Of a stretch of 64,000 nucleotides of DNA, positions 33,442 to 44,351 are shown piece by piece. Source of the DNA: Myroides sp. 1354 (lineage in GTDB: Bacteria; Bacteroidota; Bacteroidia; Flavobacteriales; Flavobacteriaceae). Both the position numbers and the translations under genes were made by a program. Positions within the stretch are counted from its first letter, which is position 1. Every line of letters begins with the position of its first letter. The stretch lies in assembly GCF_030324495.1 (NCBI RefSeq), contig NZ_JACAGN010000011.1, positions 18,658 through 82,657 on the forward strand. Direction: 5' to 3'. The notes under the pieces are model-generated. The model was not told the DNA's origin and searched no databases. It worked only from the letters and a program-made list of their open reading frames with translations.

Positions 33442-34230
33442 CTACTGATGATTTTCATGTGTACAAAGTTCCTTGTATTTCTCAAATATTTGTTGAAAGA
33501 ACACAAACCTCTCCTGACTTTTATAGTCAAGTTTAGCTAATTTTTTAGGAAATCCGGCTGCTATTCTTTCTGCAATATACTCCGATTTAGCTGCTTTAAA
33601 TTCAGCCAATGCCTTTTTATACTCTTCTTTATAATTCTTTGAATCGATGTAATTCTCTTGCAAATACGTCTGAAAAGCTTCACAATTTTTATCCATCAAC
33701 ATCATAAACTGAGCGGCTTCACGATCAGTTCTGCGATAAGCGTCATGAAAGAAGAAAAAGTAATCGGTATTGGCTACTGGAAAATAAAAATGAGTAAATA
33801 TCAATTTTCCATTATCTAAAATTAAAAGTTTTGCATATGGAATATCCTTATAGGTATTTAACGGGTAGAAATCCACAAAGTACTTGTCTGAAAAGGTGTA
33901 CTTTTTATCAAATTTTCTAACGCGAATCGGGTGATAGACTGTTGACCAATTTTCCTTTTTTTTATCAAAAATCTCAACAGATACTACATCATTAGATGAA
34001 ACAGAACGATAATCTTTTGCGCCATCATTCTTAAACTTAAATTCATAAGGGTCATCATAGTGGTACCCAAAAACTAGGAATTTTTCTTTTATCTTTCCAA
34101 CTTCTCTAGTACCATTCTTAAACGTAAGAACAGTTTTTCCTCGATTAGCACCTGTACCAGCGAAACCAAGCTGGCCATAACTAATAAAAGAAGTACATGC
34201 AAATAAAATGCACAGTAGTAAGGTTTTCAT
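33442..34230 (-). CDS. Hypothetical exported protein
   Basis: A 262-residue protein of unknown function. The signal peptide is MKTLLLCILFACTSFISYG, cleaved before QLGFAG. A beta-rich segment follows (VLTFKNGTREVGKI, VVSVEIFDKKKENWSTVYHP). A charged helical C-terminus contains KEEYKKALAEFKAAKSEYIA and QQIFEKYKELC. The open frame runs 67 codons further upstream, but that part overlaps the sdhB terminator and end, so the internal ATG at 34230 is the real start. It may be read with or independently of the sdh operon. Confidence 0.78.
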   Translation of the reverse strand: MKTLLLCILFACTSFISYGQLGFAGTGANRGKTVLTFKNGTREVGKIKEKFLVFGYHYDDPYEFKFKNDGAKDYRSVSSNDVVSVEIFDKKKENWSTVYHPIRVRKFDKKYTFSDKYFVDFYPLNTYKDIPYAKLLILDNGKLIFTHFYFPVANTDYFFFFHDAYRRTDREAAQFMMLMDKNCEAFQTYLQENYIDSKNYKEEYKKALAEFKAAKSEYIAERIAAGFPKKLAKLDYKSQERFVFFQQIFEKYKELCTHENHQ

Positions 34231-34303
34231 TAAATTATAAAATATTATGTTAATAGGCGCCAAATATAAGTTAATGAAAGTTAGAAATGAAGTAATTAAA
34301 AAT

Positions 34304-34336
34304 AAAAAAAGCAGCACAAATTGTGCTGCTTTTTTC
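34304..34336 (-). terminator. Terminator of the sdh operon
   Basis: AAGCAGCACAA / TTGTGCTGCTT, a perfect stem without a real loop, with T residues on the minus strand, about 26 bp past the sdhB stop. Confidence 0.85.
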
Positions 34337-34361
34337 TTTTTCAAAAAAATATTAAAATCCT

Positions 34362-35108
34362 CTATAAGGCTGCTTTTAAGTATTCTCTGTTCATACGAGC
34401 AATATTCTCTAGAGAAATACCTTTTGGACATTCTACCTCACAAGCACCTGTATTTGTACAGTTACCGAAGCCTAAAGCGTCCATCTCAGCTACCATGTTC
34501 ATTACACGGTCTGCTGCTTCTACCTTACCTTGTGGCAACAAAGCAAATTGAGAAACTTTTGCAGAAACGAATAACATAGCTGATGAGTTTTTACACGTTG
34601 CCACACATGCTCCACATCCGATACAAGTTGCAGCGTCAAATGAGCGGTCTGCATCGTGTTTAGGGATTGGAATAGCGTTAGCATCTTGCGTATTACCAGA
34701 AGTATTTACCGAAATAAATCCTCCAGCGTGTTGAATTTTATCAAAAGCTGTACGGTCTACTACTAAATCCTTGATTACAGGGAAAGCTTTTGCTCTAAAT
34801 GGCTCAATATAAATCGTATCACCATCTTTGAACTTTCTCATGTGTAACTGACAAGTAGTAATTCCTCTGTCTGGTCCGTGAGCTTGTCCATTAATAAACA
34901 ATGAACACATTCCACAAATACCTTCACGACAGTCGTGGTCAAATGCTACGGGATCATCCCCTTTCTCGATTAGCTCGTTGTTTAAAACATCAAGCATTTC
35001 TAAGAAAGACATATCAGGAGAAACATTATTGATTTTGTACTCAACTATTTTTCCTTGTTCTTTAGCGTTTTTTTGACGCCATATTTTTAATGTAAGATTC
35101 ATCTGCAT
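34362..35108 (-). CDS. sdhB: Succinate dehydrogenase / fumarate reductase iron-sulfur subunit
   Basis: A 248-residue subunit that passes electrons from SdhA flavin to quinone. The [2Fe-2S] ligands are in [12 protein letters not shown] and a following ITTCQ. The [4Fe-4S] and [3Fe-4S] ligands are in [12 protein letters not shown] and [15 protein letters not shown]. Two ATGs (35108 and 35102) compete, and nothing in the sequence decides between them. It is the third gene of sdhC-sdhA-sdhB, 45 bp after sdhA. Confidence 0.97.
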   Translation of the reverse strand: MQMNLTLKIWRQKNAKEQGKIVEYKINNVSPDMSFLEMLDVLNNELIEKGDDPVAFDHDCREGICGMCSLFINGQAHGPDRGITTCQLHMRKFKDGDTIYIEPFRAKAFPVIKDLVVDRTAFDKIQHAGGFISVNTSGNTQDANAIPIPKHDADRSFDAATCIGCGACVATCKNSSAMLFVSAKVSQFALLPQGKVEAADRVMNMVAEMDALGFGNCTNTGACEVECPKGISLENIARMNREYLKAAL

Positions 35109-35153
35109 CGAATTTTTACAACAAGATATGATTCAAGAATCAATACCTCAATA

Positions 35154-37154
35154 TTATTTATAACTACGAGTTACCAACTTAATGTTTTCATACACCAACT
35201 CTTCTTTGTGTAGAACAGCATCTCTAGGATTTCCTTTGTACTCCCATGCAGCTGCATAAGCAAAGTTCTCATCATCACGTTGTGCTTCCCCATCTTCTGT
35301 TTGGTGTTCTTCGCGGAAGTGACCTCCACAAGATTCTTCACGGTGTAAAGCATCTTTCGCAAACAATTCACCTAACTCTAGGAAGTCAGCAACTCTAAGC
35401 GCTTTTTCTAACTCTTGGTTAAAGCTATCTGCAGTTCCAGATACTTTCACATCTTTGTAGAATTCTTCTCTCAATGCAGCAATTTCGTCCATTGCTTCGT
35501 TTAGACCTTGTGCATTACGAGCCATACCTACTTTATCCCACATGATTTTACCTAATTTTTTGTGGAAGTAATCTACCGAATGTGATCCTTTATTGTTCAT
35601 TAAGTGATCAATCATGTCTTGTACATTTTTCTCCGCAGCAACGAATTCTGGTAAGTCAGTTGGAATTGCACCTGTACGAATATCATCAGCTAGGTAATCC
35701 CCGATTGTATAAGGTAATACGAAATATCCATCTGCTAAACCTTGCATCAAAGCAGAAGCTCCTAAACGGTTTGCTCCGTGATCTGAGAAGTTAGCCTCAC
35801 CAATTACATAACATCCTTCGATTGTAGACATTAAGTTGTAATCTACCCATACACCACCCATTGTGTAGTGAACAGCTGGATAAATCATCATTGGTGTAGT
35901 GTATGGATCCTCATCAACGATTTTCTCATACATTTGGAATAAGTTTCCGTATTTATTCTCTACAACGTCTCTACCTAATTTGTAAACTAATTTCGCATCG
36001 TTTTCATCCAAGTGGTGAATACGCGCTTGTTCTTTACCGTAACGCTCAATCGCTGAAGCGAAGTCTAAGTAAACTGCTTCACCTGTTGCGTTAACTCCAT
36101 ATCCAGCATCACATCTTTCTTTAGCTGCACGAGACGCAACGTCACGTGGTACTAAGTTTCCGAATGATGGATATCTTCTTTCTAAGTAGTAATCTCTATC
36201 TTCTTCTGCAATTTGAGTTGGTTTTAATTTTCCTTCTCTAATTGCAACTGCATCTTCCATTTTCTTTGGAACCCAAATACGTCCATCATTACGCAAAGAC
36301 TCAGACATCAAAGTTAATTTTGATTGGTGGTCTCCTGTAACAGGAATACAAGTTGGGTGAATTTGTGTAAAACAAGGGTTAGCAAAGAATGCTCCGCGTT
36401 TGTGTGCTTTCCAAGCAGCAGTAACGTTAGAACCCATTGCATTTGTAGACAAGAAGAATACGTTTCCGTAACCACCTGTAGCGATAACTACTGCGTGTCC
36501 TGAGTGACGTTCAATCTCCCCGTTAATTAAGTTACGAGCGATAATACCTCTTGCTTTTCCATCTACTAATACTAAGTCTAGCATTTCGTGACGGTTGTAC
36601 ATTTTGATCTTACCACGACCAATTTGACGATTCATTGCAGAGTAAGCTCCTAACAATAATTGTTGACCTGTTTGTCCTTTTGCGTAGAATGTACGAGAAA
36701 CTTGTGTTCCCCCGAACGAACGGTTGTCTAATAAACCACCGTACTCACGCGCTAATGGCACACCTTGAGCCACACATTGGTCAATAATATTTGCTGAAAC
36801 TTCAGACAAACGGTGAACGTTTGCTTCACGAGCGCGGTAATCTCCACCTTTTACAGTATCATAGAATAATCTGTAAATCGAGTCACCATCTCCTTGGTAG
36901 TTTTTCGCCGCGTTAATCCCTCCTTGTGCTGCAATTGAGTGCGCACGACGAGGTGAATCTTGATAACAAAATGCTTTTACATTATAACCAAGCTCTGCTA
37001 AAGTTGCAGCAGCTGATCCACCAGCTAATCCTGTTCCAACAACAATAACATCAATGTTACGTTTATTCGCAGGGTTTACTAATTTAATGTGGTTTTTATA
37101 ATCAGACCATTTCTTATCGATTGGTCCTTGAGGTATCTTTGAATCTAATTTCAT
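35154..37154 (-). CDS. sdhA: Succinate dehydrogenase / fumarate reductase flavoprotein subunit
   Basis: A 666-residue FAD enzyme that oxidises succinate to fumarate in the TCA cycle, or the reverse. It has the dinucleotide-binding loop [19 protein letters not shown] (about 38-56) and the covalent-FAD histidine in [11 protein letters not shown]. Downstream are [14 protein letters not shown], and the active-site Arg/His regions of the family. The length is that of the type B (epsilon/Bacteroidota) enzymes. The ATG at 37154 is preferred over a TTG two codons earlier. It lies 17 bp after sdhC. Confidence 0.97.
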   Translation of the reverse strand: MKLDSKIPQGPIDKKWSDYKNHIKLVNPANKRNIDVIVVGTGLAGGSAAATLAELGYNVKAFCYQDSPRRAHSIAAQGGINAAKNYQGDGDSIYRLFYDTVKGGDYRAREANVHRLSEVSANIIDQCVAQGVPLAREYGGLLDNRSFGGTQVSRTFYAKGQTGQQLLLGAYSAMNRQIGRGKIKMYNRHEMLDLVLVDGKARGIIARNLINGEIERHSGHAVVIATGGYGNVFFLSTNAMGSNVTAAWKAHKRGAFFANPCFTQIHPTCIPVTGDHQSKLTLMSESLRNDGRIWVPKKMEDAVAIREGKLKPTQIAEEDRDYYLERRYPSFGNLVPRDVASRAAKERCDAGYGVNATGEAVYLDFASAIERYGKEQARIHHLDENDAKLVYKLGRDVVENKYGNLFQMYEKIVDEDPYTTPMMIYPAVHYTMGGVWVDYNLMSTIEGCYVIGEANFSDHGANRLGASALMQGLADGYFVLPYTIGDYLADDIRTGAIPTDLPEFVAAEKNVQDMIDHLMNNKGSHSVDYFHKKLGKIMWDKVGMARNAQGLNEAMDEIAALREEFYKDVKVSGTADSFNQELEKALRVADFLELGELFAKDALHREESCGGHFREEHQTEDGEAQRDDENFAYAAAWEYKGNPRDAVLHKEELVYENIKLVTRSYK

Positions 37155-37171
37155 AATCAATTTCTTTAGGA

Positions 37172-37999
37172 CTATTTAATAAAGTGAATGTATAATGGAA
37201 TGATCGCAAATAAAGCTGGTACTAAGTATGCGAATGCATAACCTAATCCTTTAATCAAACAGTTATACTTTGGATTATTTATCCCTAAAGATTGGAATGC
37301 ACTTGCAAAACCATGAGATAAATGGAATCCAAGAACAATCATTGCGATTACATATAAAATTGTGCTAATCAATCCTGTAGAAGGATCTTTGAAAAACTCA
37401 ATTGTAATTTTATGTAAATCTTTGTAACCATCTGCAATTTTTAAGTCCATGCCTTTTTGATAAAACGCAGTTCCTTTAATTTCCAATTGTCCCATTTCAA
37501 CCGCTCTTACATCGATTGGTTGCTCTTGAACTGTTTTGTAAATTGTAATGGGTTCCTCTTGACCTTCAACTTTAACTTCTATTGTTTGCAAAGGCATAGC
37601 CGAAAAGTGCATTTTCGCCCAGAAATTTACCATGTGCGTTACAATAAAAACTAACAATAAAGTCCCTAAAATCGCCATGTTACGAGAAGCCCATTTGCTG
37701 TTTGCACCAGCGTTGTTCTTCGCATATCCGATTGGACGAGCTTTTTTGTTTTGAACCGTAAGAACTATACCATCAATCGCGTGGAAAAGGATTGATATAT
37801 ACGTTAAATAAGATAATACTTTTACAGCTGGATTAGTTGTCATGAATAAGGCATACTCATTGAATTTTGACGCATCCCCAAAAATCAACTGAAGATTCCC
37901 TATCAAGTGACCAACTAAAAACAAGCATAAAAATAACCCTGTAAGAGACATCCAATATTTCTTTGCAATGGATGACTTTAAAAGTGCAGATTTTGCCAT
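37172..37999 (-). CDS. sdhC: Succinate dehydrogenase cytochrome b subunit (type B)
   Basis: A 275-residue membrane anchor that binds heme b and quinone. Hydrophobic helices occur at about 18-38, 60-80, 108-128, 200-222 and 245-268. This gives the five-helix, single-subunit anchor of type B succinate:quinone reductases such as Wolinella FrdC, rather than the SdhC/SdhD pair. Conserved histidines occur in [24 protein letters not shown] and FHLSHGFAS, the usual heme ligand positions. It is the first gene of sdhCAB, with a -7 element about 37 bp upstream. Confidence 0.95.
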   Translation of the reverse strand: MAKSALLKSSIAKKYWMSLTGLFLCLFLVGHLIGNLQLIFGDASKFNEYALFMTTNPAVKVLSYLTYISILFHAIDGIVLTVQNKKARPIGYAKNNAGANSKWASRNMAILGTLLLVFIVTHMVNFWAKMHFSAMPLQTIEVKVEGQEEPITIYKTVQEQPIDVRAVEMGQLEIKGTAFYQKGMDLKIADGYKDLHKITIEFFKDPSTGLISTILYVIAMIVLGFHLSHGFASAFQSLGINNPKYNCLIKGLGYAFAYLVPALFAIIPLYIHFIK

Positions 38000-38035
38000 A
38001 ATGTAATTTTAATTGTTTTTCTTGAAAAAATCTCT

Positions 38036-38043
38036 CAAAAATA
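38036..38043 (-). promoter_or_regulatory. Predicted sdhCAB promoter -7 element
   Basis: TATTTTTG on the minus strand, 37 bp upstream of the sdhC ATG. Confidence 0.5.
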
Positions 38044-38181
38044 CACCTAATTAACGTTATCCACAATGCGTGAACGTTTATTTATATTGAATATAAACAA
38101 AGTTTTTTACCTTATTTCACTTAAAAAAAAATTAGATTGAAACTAGATTTAAGACTAAATAGTATATTATCTTAAAAGATT

Positions 38182-39036
38182 CTAAAACGACTTTAAAATA
38201 TTCGCATCTATAACAAGAATAAAGTCAGCTAAACCTAGATTGAGTTTTTCGAAATTCCCCACTTCATCCGCCTCAACCATGGTAATTGTCGCTACTTTCA
38301 ACTGAGGAGCGTAATTTTTTAAATACCAAAATATACCCTCATAGTTATTGCTGTGATAAGAACCATTATAGTGAACAAAAACTTTATCTGCCACCTGATT
38401 GGACTGAATAAAATGTGCCATTGTTGCATCTTTAATTGCTTGAGCTTTTGGTAAATTCTCATTCACATGATCTGCATCAAACATCGTCAACATCTCTTTA
38501 TACCCAGGCAATTCTGGATCATAAGGAAAAGGAAGTGGTGCAATCCATGCTTTTTCTTCTACTTTCAATGTATCCAAAGCTTCCATCCCTCCTTTAAACA
38601 ACAAACTCGCATAACGACGCGGAACATTCGTTGCAATAAAAGGAAAATTACTTTGCTTCGCATACTCTACCAACGGACGGTAATCTCCTTTGTAATTATT
38701 CCACAAACGCACCTCTTTAGAAAATTCTTCTTCTGAAATTTTTCCCGTCACATAAGCTGTCAAGCCTCCTTGATTATCTGCTTCAAACATTTCTGCTCCT
38801 AACACCAATTCTCGTTTTGCTCCTAAACTTTGTGTTACTTTCAACTGCAACCAATGTCCCAACGAGTTATTGTGGTATTCCCCAAACAAAACTACGTCCG
38901 ATTTTTCCAATGTTTTAATCATCTGTTTATAGGTCACCTGCTTTCCTTTTGCATTGTAAATTTGATAAGGTTGTCCCTCACTTGCAAAAACGGTTCCCAT
39001 GATTAAAGCGAATAATACGGTATAAATATATTTCAT
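38182..39036 (-). CDS. ChaN-like heme-binding-fold exported protein
   Basis: A 284-residue protein of the ChaN/DUF399 family (Cofac_haem_bdg). The signal peptide is about residues 1-18 (YTVLFALIMGTVFAS). The mature part has the family signatures VVLFGEYHNNSLGHW and LGAEMFEAD. Further on are FIATNVPRRYASL and a C-terminal FVHYNGSYHSNNYEGIFWYL. Campylobacter ChaN binds heme and is tied to iron uptake; ligand use here is inferred. I start at the internal ATG at 39036, just before the signal peptide. It lies between two unrelated genes, with no TonB receptor beside it. Confidence 0.88.
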   Translation of the reverse strand: MKYIYTVLFALIMGTVFASEGQPYQIYNAKGKQVTYKQMIKTLEKSDVVLFGEYHNNSLGHWLQLKVTQSLGAKRELVLGAEMFEADNQGGLTAYVTGKISEEEFSKEVRLWNNYKGDYRPLVEYAKQSNFPFIATNVPRRYASLLFKGGMEALDTLKVEEKAWIAPLPFPYDPELPGYKEMLTMFDADHVNENLPKAQAIKDATMAHFIQSNQVADKVFVHYNGSYHSNNYEGIFWYLKNYAPQLKVATITMVEADEVGNFEKLNLGLADFILVIDANILKSF

Positions 39037-39161
39037 GTTTATTATTTTTATAAGCATCAAAGATAATTCTATTTGAATAATTTAGAATAAATAAAAATAA
39101 AAATACCTATTAACATAAAGCAATTCTAGAGTAGAAAGTTTTTTTTTTGTTTCTCAACCTT

Positions 39162-39169
39162 TACTTTTG
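39162..39169 (+). promoter_or_regulatory. Predicted -7 element for the alpha/beta hydrolase gene
   Basis: TACTTTTG lies 22 bp upstream of the ATG at 39192. A T-rich run with TTTG lies upstream, but at an untypical spacing. Confidence 0.5.
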
Positions 39170-39191
39170 TCTACTCAACAAACTATTTCGA

Positions 39192-39974
39192 ATGACTCCA
39201 ACATCATTACTATACAAAAACATTCAACTTAATTACTACGATCAAGGCAAAGGAAGTGCACTAATTTTTTTGCATGGTTTCTTAGAAAACGGCAAAATGT
39301 GGGAATCTTACCTCCAACACTTCTCAGCCAAATACCGCGTAATTAGCCTTGATTTATTGGGTCATGGAGATACTGGTTGTCTAGGTTATGTACACAGTAT
39401 GGAAGATATGGCCGATGCCGTTCATGCTGTAATTGCTCACTTAAAATTAAAAAAAGTCACTTTAATCGGACATTCCATGGGCGGTTATGTGTCTTTAGCT
39501 TTTGCTGAATTGTATCCCGACAACGTCAAAAACCTCATTTTAATTAATTCAACCGCTCGTGCCGATAGTGCGGAACGCGTTCAAAATAGAAATCGAGCGA
39601 TTGATCTCATCAAAAAAAATGCTCCGATGTTTATCACCATGGCCATCAATAACTTATTCGCCGATCACATCAGACCCTTACACGAGCAAGAGATCAATCA
39701 CACCCGAGAAGAAGCGTTAAAAACGACAACACAAGGCGTTATTGCAGCTTTAGAAGGAATGAAAACGCGCATCGACAGAGAAGTCCTCCTGCACTTCGCT
39801 CCTTATTCCATTACCCTTATCTTGGGCCAAGAAGATCCCGTTATGCCTTATCAAGATACCGTAGACCAAACCTTGGGAACCAAAGCCGAAGTAATCACAC
39901 TGGAAGGAGGCCATATGCTTCACATTGAACAAAAAGAAGCACTCAAACAACACCTGATTGAATTAGTCAAATAA
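39192..39974 (+). CDS. Alpha/beta hydrolase
   Basis: A 260-residue hydrolase. The oxyanion region is LIFLHGFLENGKMWE and the nucleophile elbow is LIGHSMGGYVS (Ser). The acid lies probably in LGQEDPVMPY, and the catalytic His is in EGGHMLHIEQ. The overall wording resembles esterase/MenH-like hydrolases, but the substrate cannot be given. Start at the ATG at 39192; 15 upstream in-frame residues cover the promoter. A strong terminator follows, shared with the convergent nuclease gene. Confidence 0.9.
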   Translation: MTPTSLLYKNIQLNYYDQGKGSALIFLHGFLENGKMWESYLQHFSAKYRVISLDLLGHGDTGCLGYVHSMEDMADAVHAVIAHLKLKKVTLIGHSMGGYVSLAFAELYPDNVKNLILINSTARADSAERVQNRNRAIDLIKKNAPMFITMAINNLFADHIRPLHEQEINHTREEALKTTTQGVIAALEGMKTRIDREVLLHFAPYSITLILGQEDPVMPYQDTVDQTLGTKAEVITLEGGHMLHIEQKEALKQHLIELVK

Positions 39975-39984
39975 ATATAACCCC

Positions 39985-40024
39985 AAAAAAAAAGCGAGAA
40001 TACTTTATATTCTCGCTTTTTTTA
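39985..40024. terminator. Bidirectional terminator
   Basis: GCGAGAATA / TATTCTCGC within poly-A and poly-T flanks, between convergent genes. Confidence 0.87.
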
Positions 40025-42781
40025 TAAGGTCTCCACAAAGGGAGTTTCTCGATCTAAAATGACTAAAATAAGTTTAATTAACTCCTCTCTAAATGCAGCT
40101 AAAACAACGGGAGTAATATCGTGATCTACTGTTCTGCCCTCTCGAACACCAAAGAATAAAAACCCTTCTCTTCGGTTTTTAAACGAATAGATTCCCGCTT
40201 CCAACGAGGCTAAATTATGTTGTTCGCCATACATTAAAGCATAACACAACAACTGTATAATCTTATCGTTCTTCAAATGTTCTGTCAAACCCTCCCATTG
40301 GGATAATTTTACTTGATTGGACTCTACTTTTCCCGTTTTATAATCAATGACACGCACTTTTCCATTGCGACGTTCAATGCGGTCCACAAATCCAAACAAT
40401 TTAATAGGAAAGGGCAAACGACTATCTTCCAATAGATGTTCTAAACGGGTTTCCAACGCCAGTAATGCTACCTCATCTCCTTGCTCTAAACCTTTGATTT
40501 CTTCTCGTAAAAAATGATACACATTGCGCTTAGCTACCTCAAAAGCCAAGAGATTTTTTCCCATTTTCTCCTTATCACTATTGTAAATTTCTTCAAACTG
40601 CTTTTGAACTTCTTCATTCGACTTTTGCTGAATTTCCTTAATCATCTCAATAGTCAATACCTTGCCAATATACGGTTGATACAAATTTTCCAAAGCATTG
40701 TGAATAATGGTTCCCAAGGTATTCAAAGCAACACTTTCCTCCACTTCTTCTACTTCGCGAATACGCAAAACCTGTTGAACATAAAATTGCAAGGGATTGC
40801 GCAAATAAGCTGTTAAAGCCGAAGGAGAAAATCCCTTAACAGTTGCGATCTCTTTGAGCTTTGTCATCAATTCCTCTGACTTTGCAATCGCAATAGGTTC
40901 ATACGCTTTATCGGGCAAATAAGCTGAATAGGTCACATTCGTCAATTGGTGTTTCGCATGTGTTTCCATCTCCAATTGAGCTAAAAATCGGCTCTTTTCC
41001 CCTGCATCTAACCCTTCTGCTTGTGAATTATAAATTAAATACACTTGTTTGGCTCGCAAAAGCAAGTGATAAAAGTGAAAGCTGTAAATAGCGTCCTTTT
41101 CCTTATAGGTAGGCAAGCCCAATTCTCTCTTTACATCATAGGGAATAAAGGAATTCTGACTTTTTCCTGAAGGAAATTTCCCTTCGTTTACCGAAGTGAG
41201 AATTACGGTTTCAAAATCCAACACCCTACTTTCCAAGATTCCCATAATCTGCAGTCCCTCCAACGGGTCCCCTTCAAAAGAAACCTCACTCATATCCATA
41301 ATCTGTTTGTACAAGACTTGGAGCAATTCAATTGAATGAATAAATGGATATTTTTCACAATAGGACAACAGGCGATTCAACAAATTATAGGTTGTAAACA
41401 AAAAGGTTTTCATCAAGCGATTTTGTTGACTATCTATCGCTAATTTATTTTTTACCCGAATAACCAACGCAATTAAATTCTTTAATATTGCTGTTGGATC
41501 TTTGTCTCTCCAATTCTCAAAAACCAAGCGTTTAGCATCCTCATCTGAAGCCTTCATCCAAGATTCAAAACGATCAAAAGAGAAGAACGTCAAGTTCTTT
41601 TTCTGTATTTCTGAAACTACGGCATCCACATCGAACAAGCCTTCCATCACAGGACTTGTCAACACTTCCAGCACATCGCGATAGTAAAAAACATATTGTT
41701 TCCCCCCACGGCGTACCGCAGCTAAATGCATTTTGAATATTTTGTTTAAAAATAATTGCACTGGGCTACTATTTCCACTATACCCCATGGTAATATTCAA
41801 GCTACTCACCGTACTTGGCAAACCATACAAAACAGGTTGTAATAGATTTTCATCTCCAAGAACAACTGCGATTTCATCCAAAGAAGTTCCCTTCGTCAAT
41901 TCCTTATCGATAATCGAACCGACAATTTTAGCTTGTCCTACACTTTTGGGTGTCTGGATAATTTCAATCTGTTTTTCCTCACTAAAACAAGTGGTAATCC
42001 ACTCGAAGGGATGATTTTGATAGTAAGGCCATTTTTGTTTGATCCTTCTCAAGAACAAACCCGCATCATGGTAAGGGTCAAGGAGAAATACCTCATCAAT
42101 ATCCCAAAAAACCCTTGCTCTACCTTCGACCAAAAAATGTTGAATAATCACTTCTTCCGCGGCGTTCAACGCATTAAACCCGGCAAAATAATATTGTTTG
42201 TCGCTAGATTTTACAAAATCTTGGTGCATGGCAACCGCTTCGCGATAAATCATGCCTTGATAGCCTATTTTTTTCGCTTTCAAATGCTGATATAAAGCGG
42301 CATAATACCCTGGTATTTGCTCCCAAAATTGGAGGTAATTTTTTACGATATCCGTCTGTTGATTGACATCTACTGCCCAGTGATTGATATCTTCAATATC
42401 TTTTAAATAGCTAAATACATGTTGAGGGTTCAATAAATAACGATCCACTTCATTAAAATCTTGCAACAGCATTCTCGCCCAATTGACAAAATAGTCAAAA
42501 TCTTCTGCTTTGTCTTTTAACAACTGTTTATATACCAAATAAAATTCAAACAAGAGCTCAATGGAGTCAATTCCCCTTAATTGAGCAATCTCCTGAACCA
42601 ATTCTTCGACACTAATAATGGTCGGGGCAAAAACACGGCTATCATAAAACAGCTTCAGTTGTTCTAACAAGAATACTTTTGCTCTTTTATTGGGAAGTAC
42701 GACGACCAACTCGTCCATAGAGAGCGGAAAGTCCTTCTTTATTTCTGCAGCGAATTGATGTAAAAAACGTTGTTGACTCAT
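40022..42781 (-). CDS. AddB-like PD-(D/E)XK nuclease / inactivated helicase
   Basis: A 919-residue partner of the AddA-like helicase at 45578-48730. The N-terminus (DELVVVLPNKRAKVFLLEQ) is the AddB start common in Bacteroidota and lacks a P-loop. A central helicase-like domain follows, with SVNEGKFPSGKSQNSFIPYD. The C-terminal nuclease has FSPSALTAYLRNPLQFYV and the metal-binding VIDYKTGKVES. In Firmicute AddB, four cysteines hold an iron-sulfur cluster around this nuclease. Here the Cys before PFxF is Asn, and no Cys cluster is seen at the C-terminus. The probable role is end resection in double-strand-break repair. Confidence 0.85.
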   Translation of the reverse strand: MSQQRFLHQFAAEIKKDFPLSMDELVVVLPNKRAKVFLLEQLKLFYDSRVFAPTIISVEELVQEIAQLRGIDSIELLFEFYLVYKQLLKDKAEDFDYFVNWARMLLQDFNEVDRYLLNPQHVFSYLKDIEDINHWAVDVNQQTDIVKNYLQFWEQIPGYYAALYQHLKAKKIGYQGMIYREAVAMHQDFVKSSDKQYYFAGFNALNAAEEVIIQHFLVEGRARVFWDIDEVFLLDPYHDAGLFLRRIKQKWPYYQNHPFEWITTCFSEEKQIEIIQTPKSVGQAKIVGSIIDKELTKGTSLDEIAVVLGDENLLQPVLYGLPSTVSSLNITMGYSGNSSPVQLFLNKIFKMHLAAVRRGGKQYVFYYRDVLEVLTSPVMEGLFDVDAVVSEIQKKNLTFFSFDRFESWMKASDEDAKRLVFENWRDKDPTAILKNLIALVIRVKNKLAIDSQQNRLMKTFLFTTYNLLNRLLSYCEKYPFIHSIELLQVLYKQIMDMSEVSFEGDPLEGLQIMGILESRVLDFETVILTSVNEGKFPSGKSQNSFIPYDVKRELGLPTYKEKDAIYSFHFYHLLLRAKQVYLIYNSQAEGLDAGEKSRFLAQLEMETHAKHQLTNVTYSAYLPDKAYEPIAIAKSEELMTKLKEIATVKGFSPSALTAYLRNPLQFYVQQVLRIREVEEVEESVALNTLGTIIHNALENLYQPYIGKVLTIEMIKEIQQKSNEEVQKQFEEIYNSDKEKMGKNLLAFEVAKRNVYHFLREEIKGLEQGDEVALLALETRLEHLLEDSRLPFPIKLFGFVDRIERRNGKVRVIDYKTGKVESNQVKLSQWEGLTEHLKNDKIIQLLCYALMYGEQHNLASLEAGIYSFKNRREGFLFFGVREGRTVDHDITPVVLAAFREELIKLILVILDRETPFVETL

Positions 42782-42795
42782 GGGATTAAAGATAA

Positions 42796-42830
42796 TAAAA
42801 AAAGGGCTTCGATTTCTCGAAGCCCTTTTC
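42796..42830 (-). terminator. Terminator of ompA
   Basis: AAAAAGGGCTTCGA / TCGAAGCCCTTTT with a 4-nt loop. It lies between the ompA stop and the start of the AddB-like gene, so the latter probably has its own promoter. Confidence 0.82.
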
Positions 42831-42850
42831 TATCTTATGGTCTTACCCAA

Positions 42851-44242
42851 TTATTTTTGTAATTGAATTTCAACACGTCTGTTTAACTCACGTCCTTTAA
42901 CAGTTTTGTTAGAAGCGATTGGTTCAGCAGATCCGTAACCTTTAGAAGTTAAACGGTTAGCGTCAACACCTTTCTCAACTAAGTAAACTTTTACTGCGTT
43001 AGCTCTGTTGTCAGATAACGGAACGTTGATTTTGTCAGATCCTGTGCTATCAGTATATCCAGCGATGTGGAATTTAGCAGTTGGGTATTCTTTCATGATT
43101 TTCACGATGTTATCTAAAACAGCGTAAGAAGCATCTTGGAATGTAAACTTACCAGTGTGGAATAAGATTGTTTTTCCGTACTCATTAAGTTTTTTAACTT
43201 GCTCTTCTTTGATTTCTGGACATCCTCTGTTTGAAGCAGGACCAGGAACATCTGGACACTCATCTAAATGATCAGGCACTCCGTCTCCGTCTCTATCTGG
43301 CCAAGGACAACCTTTATTTTCTTTTGGACCAGGAACTTCAGGACACTCATCTTTATGATCTGGCACACCGTCACCGTCTGTATCAGGACATCCGTTGAAT
43401 TCAGGTAAACCTGGAACTTCTGGACACTCATCTTTATGATCTGGAATACCATCTCCGTCTGTATCAGGACATCCGTTGAATTCTGGTAATCCTGGAACAT
43501 CTGGACACTCATCTAAATGATCTGGAATACCATCTCCGTCTGTATCAGGACATCCGTTGAATTCTGGTAATCCTGGAACTTCTGGACACTCGTCATATTT
43601 GTCTAAGATTCCATCTCCATCTGTATCTTTTCCACCAAATTGGAAACGAATTCCCATGAAGTGTTGCATATGAGATGCTACATCAACATCTGGAGTTCTT
43701 GTATCGTCAAATGAATGTTTGTAAGTCGATTGAAGTGTTAAAGCGATGTTTTTTGTAAACCAAAAGTTTAATCCTAAACCTCCATTAACAGTTCCTGTAC
43801 TTGCATCACCCATAAAAGTATAACCTCCACCTACTAATAAGAATGGGTCAACTACTTTTGTGTTTAATAATTCTTTGAAGCTGTATTTAACTTCTGCGTC
43901 AATACCATAGTATGACAAATCTCCAGGATTATACTTTAAGTATCCTTCAGATTCTTTAGAAATAAATTTGTCAATTTTGTTCACAGATCCCACTACTCCT
44001 AATGAGAATCCGTCACCTAGATATCTAGATACGTTCAAATAAGAGATTGAAGGTAAAATGTTCCAATCCGAAGTTTGGAAATAACCTCCCATTCTATGTG
44101 AAAACCCTTTTGCTGAACTAACTTTAGTGTTTACAGCATTCGCACCAATAGTTACAGCCCACGGATGGTCGGCATCTTGCGCTTGAGTCGAAAGACCCGC
44201 ACATAGTATTGCCGCTGCAATTAATTTGTTGAGATGTTTCAT
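42851..44242 (-). CDS. OmpA-family outer-membrane protein with TSP3 repeats
   Basis: A 463-residue protein. The signal peptide is about 1-21 ([14 protein letters not shown]). A beta-barrel domain (about 25-205) is followed by five calcium-binding thrombospondin type 3 repeats, with wording [19 protein letters not shown]. The C-terminal OmpA domain binds peptidoglycan and contains [27 protein letters not shown] and [14 protein letters not shown]. This is the usual abundant OmpA of Flavobacteria, linking the outer membrane to the cell wall. Its promoter carries TATTTTTG at 44276-44283. Confidence 0.95.
   Translation of the reverse strand: MKHLNKLIAAAILCAGLSTQAQDADHPWAVTIGANAVNTKVSSAKGFSHRMGGYFQTSDWNILPSISYLNVSRYLGDGFSLGVVGSVNKIDKFISKESEGYLKYNPGDLSYYGIDAEVKYSFKELLNTKVVDPFLLVGGGYTFMGDASTGTVNGGLGLNFWFTKNIALTLQSTYKHSFDDTRTPDVDVASHMQHFMGIRFQFGGKDTDGDGILDKYDECPEVPGLPEFNGCPDTDGDGIPDHLDECPDVPGLPEFNGCPDTDGDGIPDHKDECPEVPGLPEFNGCPDTDGDGVPDHKDECPEVPGPKENKGCPWPDRDGDGVPDHLDECPDVPGPASNRGCPEIKEEQVKKLNEYGKTILFHTGKFTFQDASYAVLDNIVKIMKEYPTAKFHIAGYTDSTGSDKINVPLSDNRANAVKVYLVEKGVDANRLTSKGYGSAEPIASNKTVKGRELNRRVEIQLQK
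43222..43626 (-). repeat. TSP3 coding repeats (about 81 bp per unit)
   Basis: Five repeats of a 27-residue unit, of which the middle three are nearly identical at DNA level. They code for the linker of the OmpA protein and could change number by recombination. Confidence 0.85.
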
Positions 44243-44275
44243 AACTTTATTTTTCTATTTATTGTAATGTTAAAA

Positions 44276-44283
44276 CAAAAATA
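44276..44283 (-). promoter_or_regulatory. Predicted ompA promoter -7 element
   Basis: TATTTTTG on the minus strand, 34 bp before the ompA ATG. Confidence 0.55.
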
Positions 44284-44351
44284 CAATTATATGTCTAGTT
44301 AACAAATTTTATTCTTAACAATTATTATGATTTACTAAAAAAACCTAATTT

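Noticed and set aside
34231..34431. 67-codon upstream extension of the exported protein at 33442-34230
   Set aside because: It overlaps the sdh terminator and the end of sdhB, and would bury an ordinary signal peptide inside the protein.
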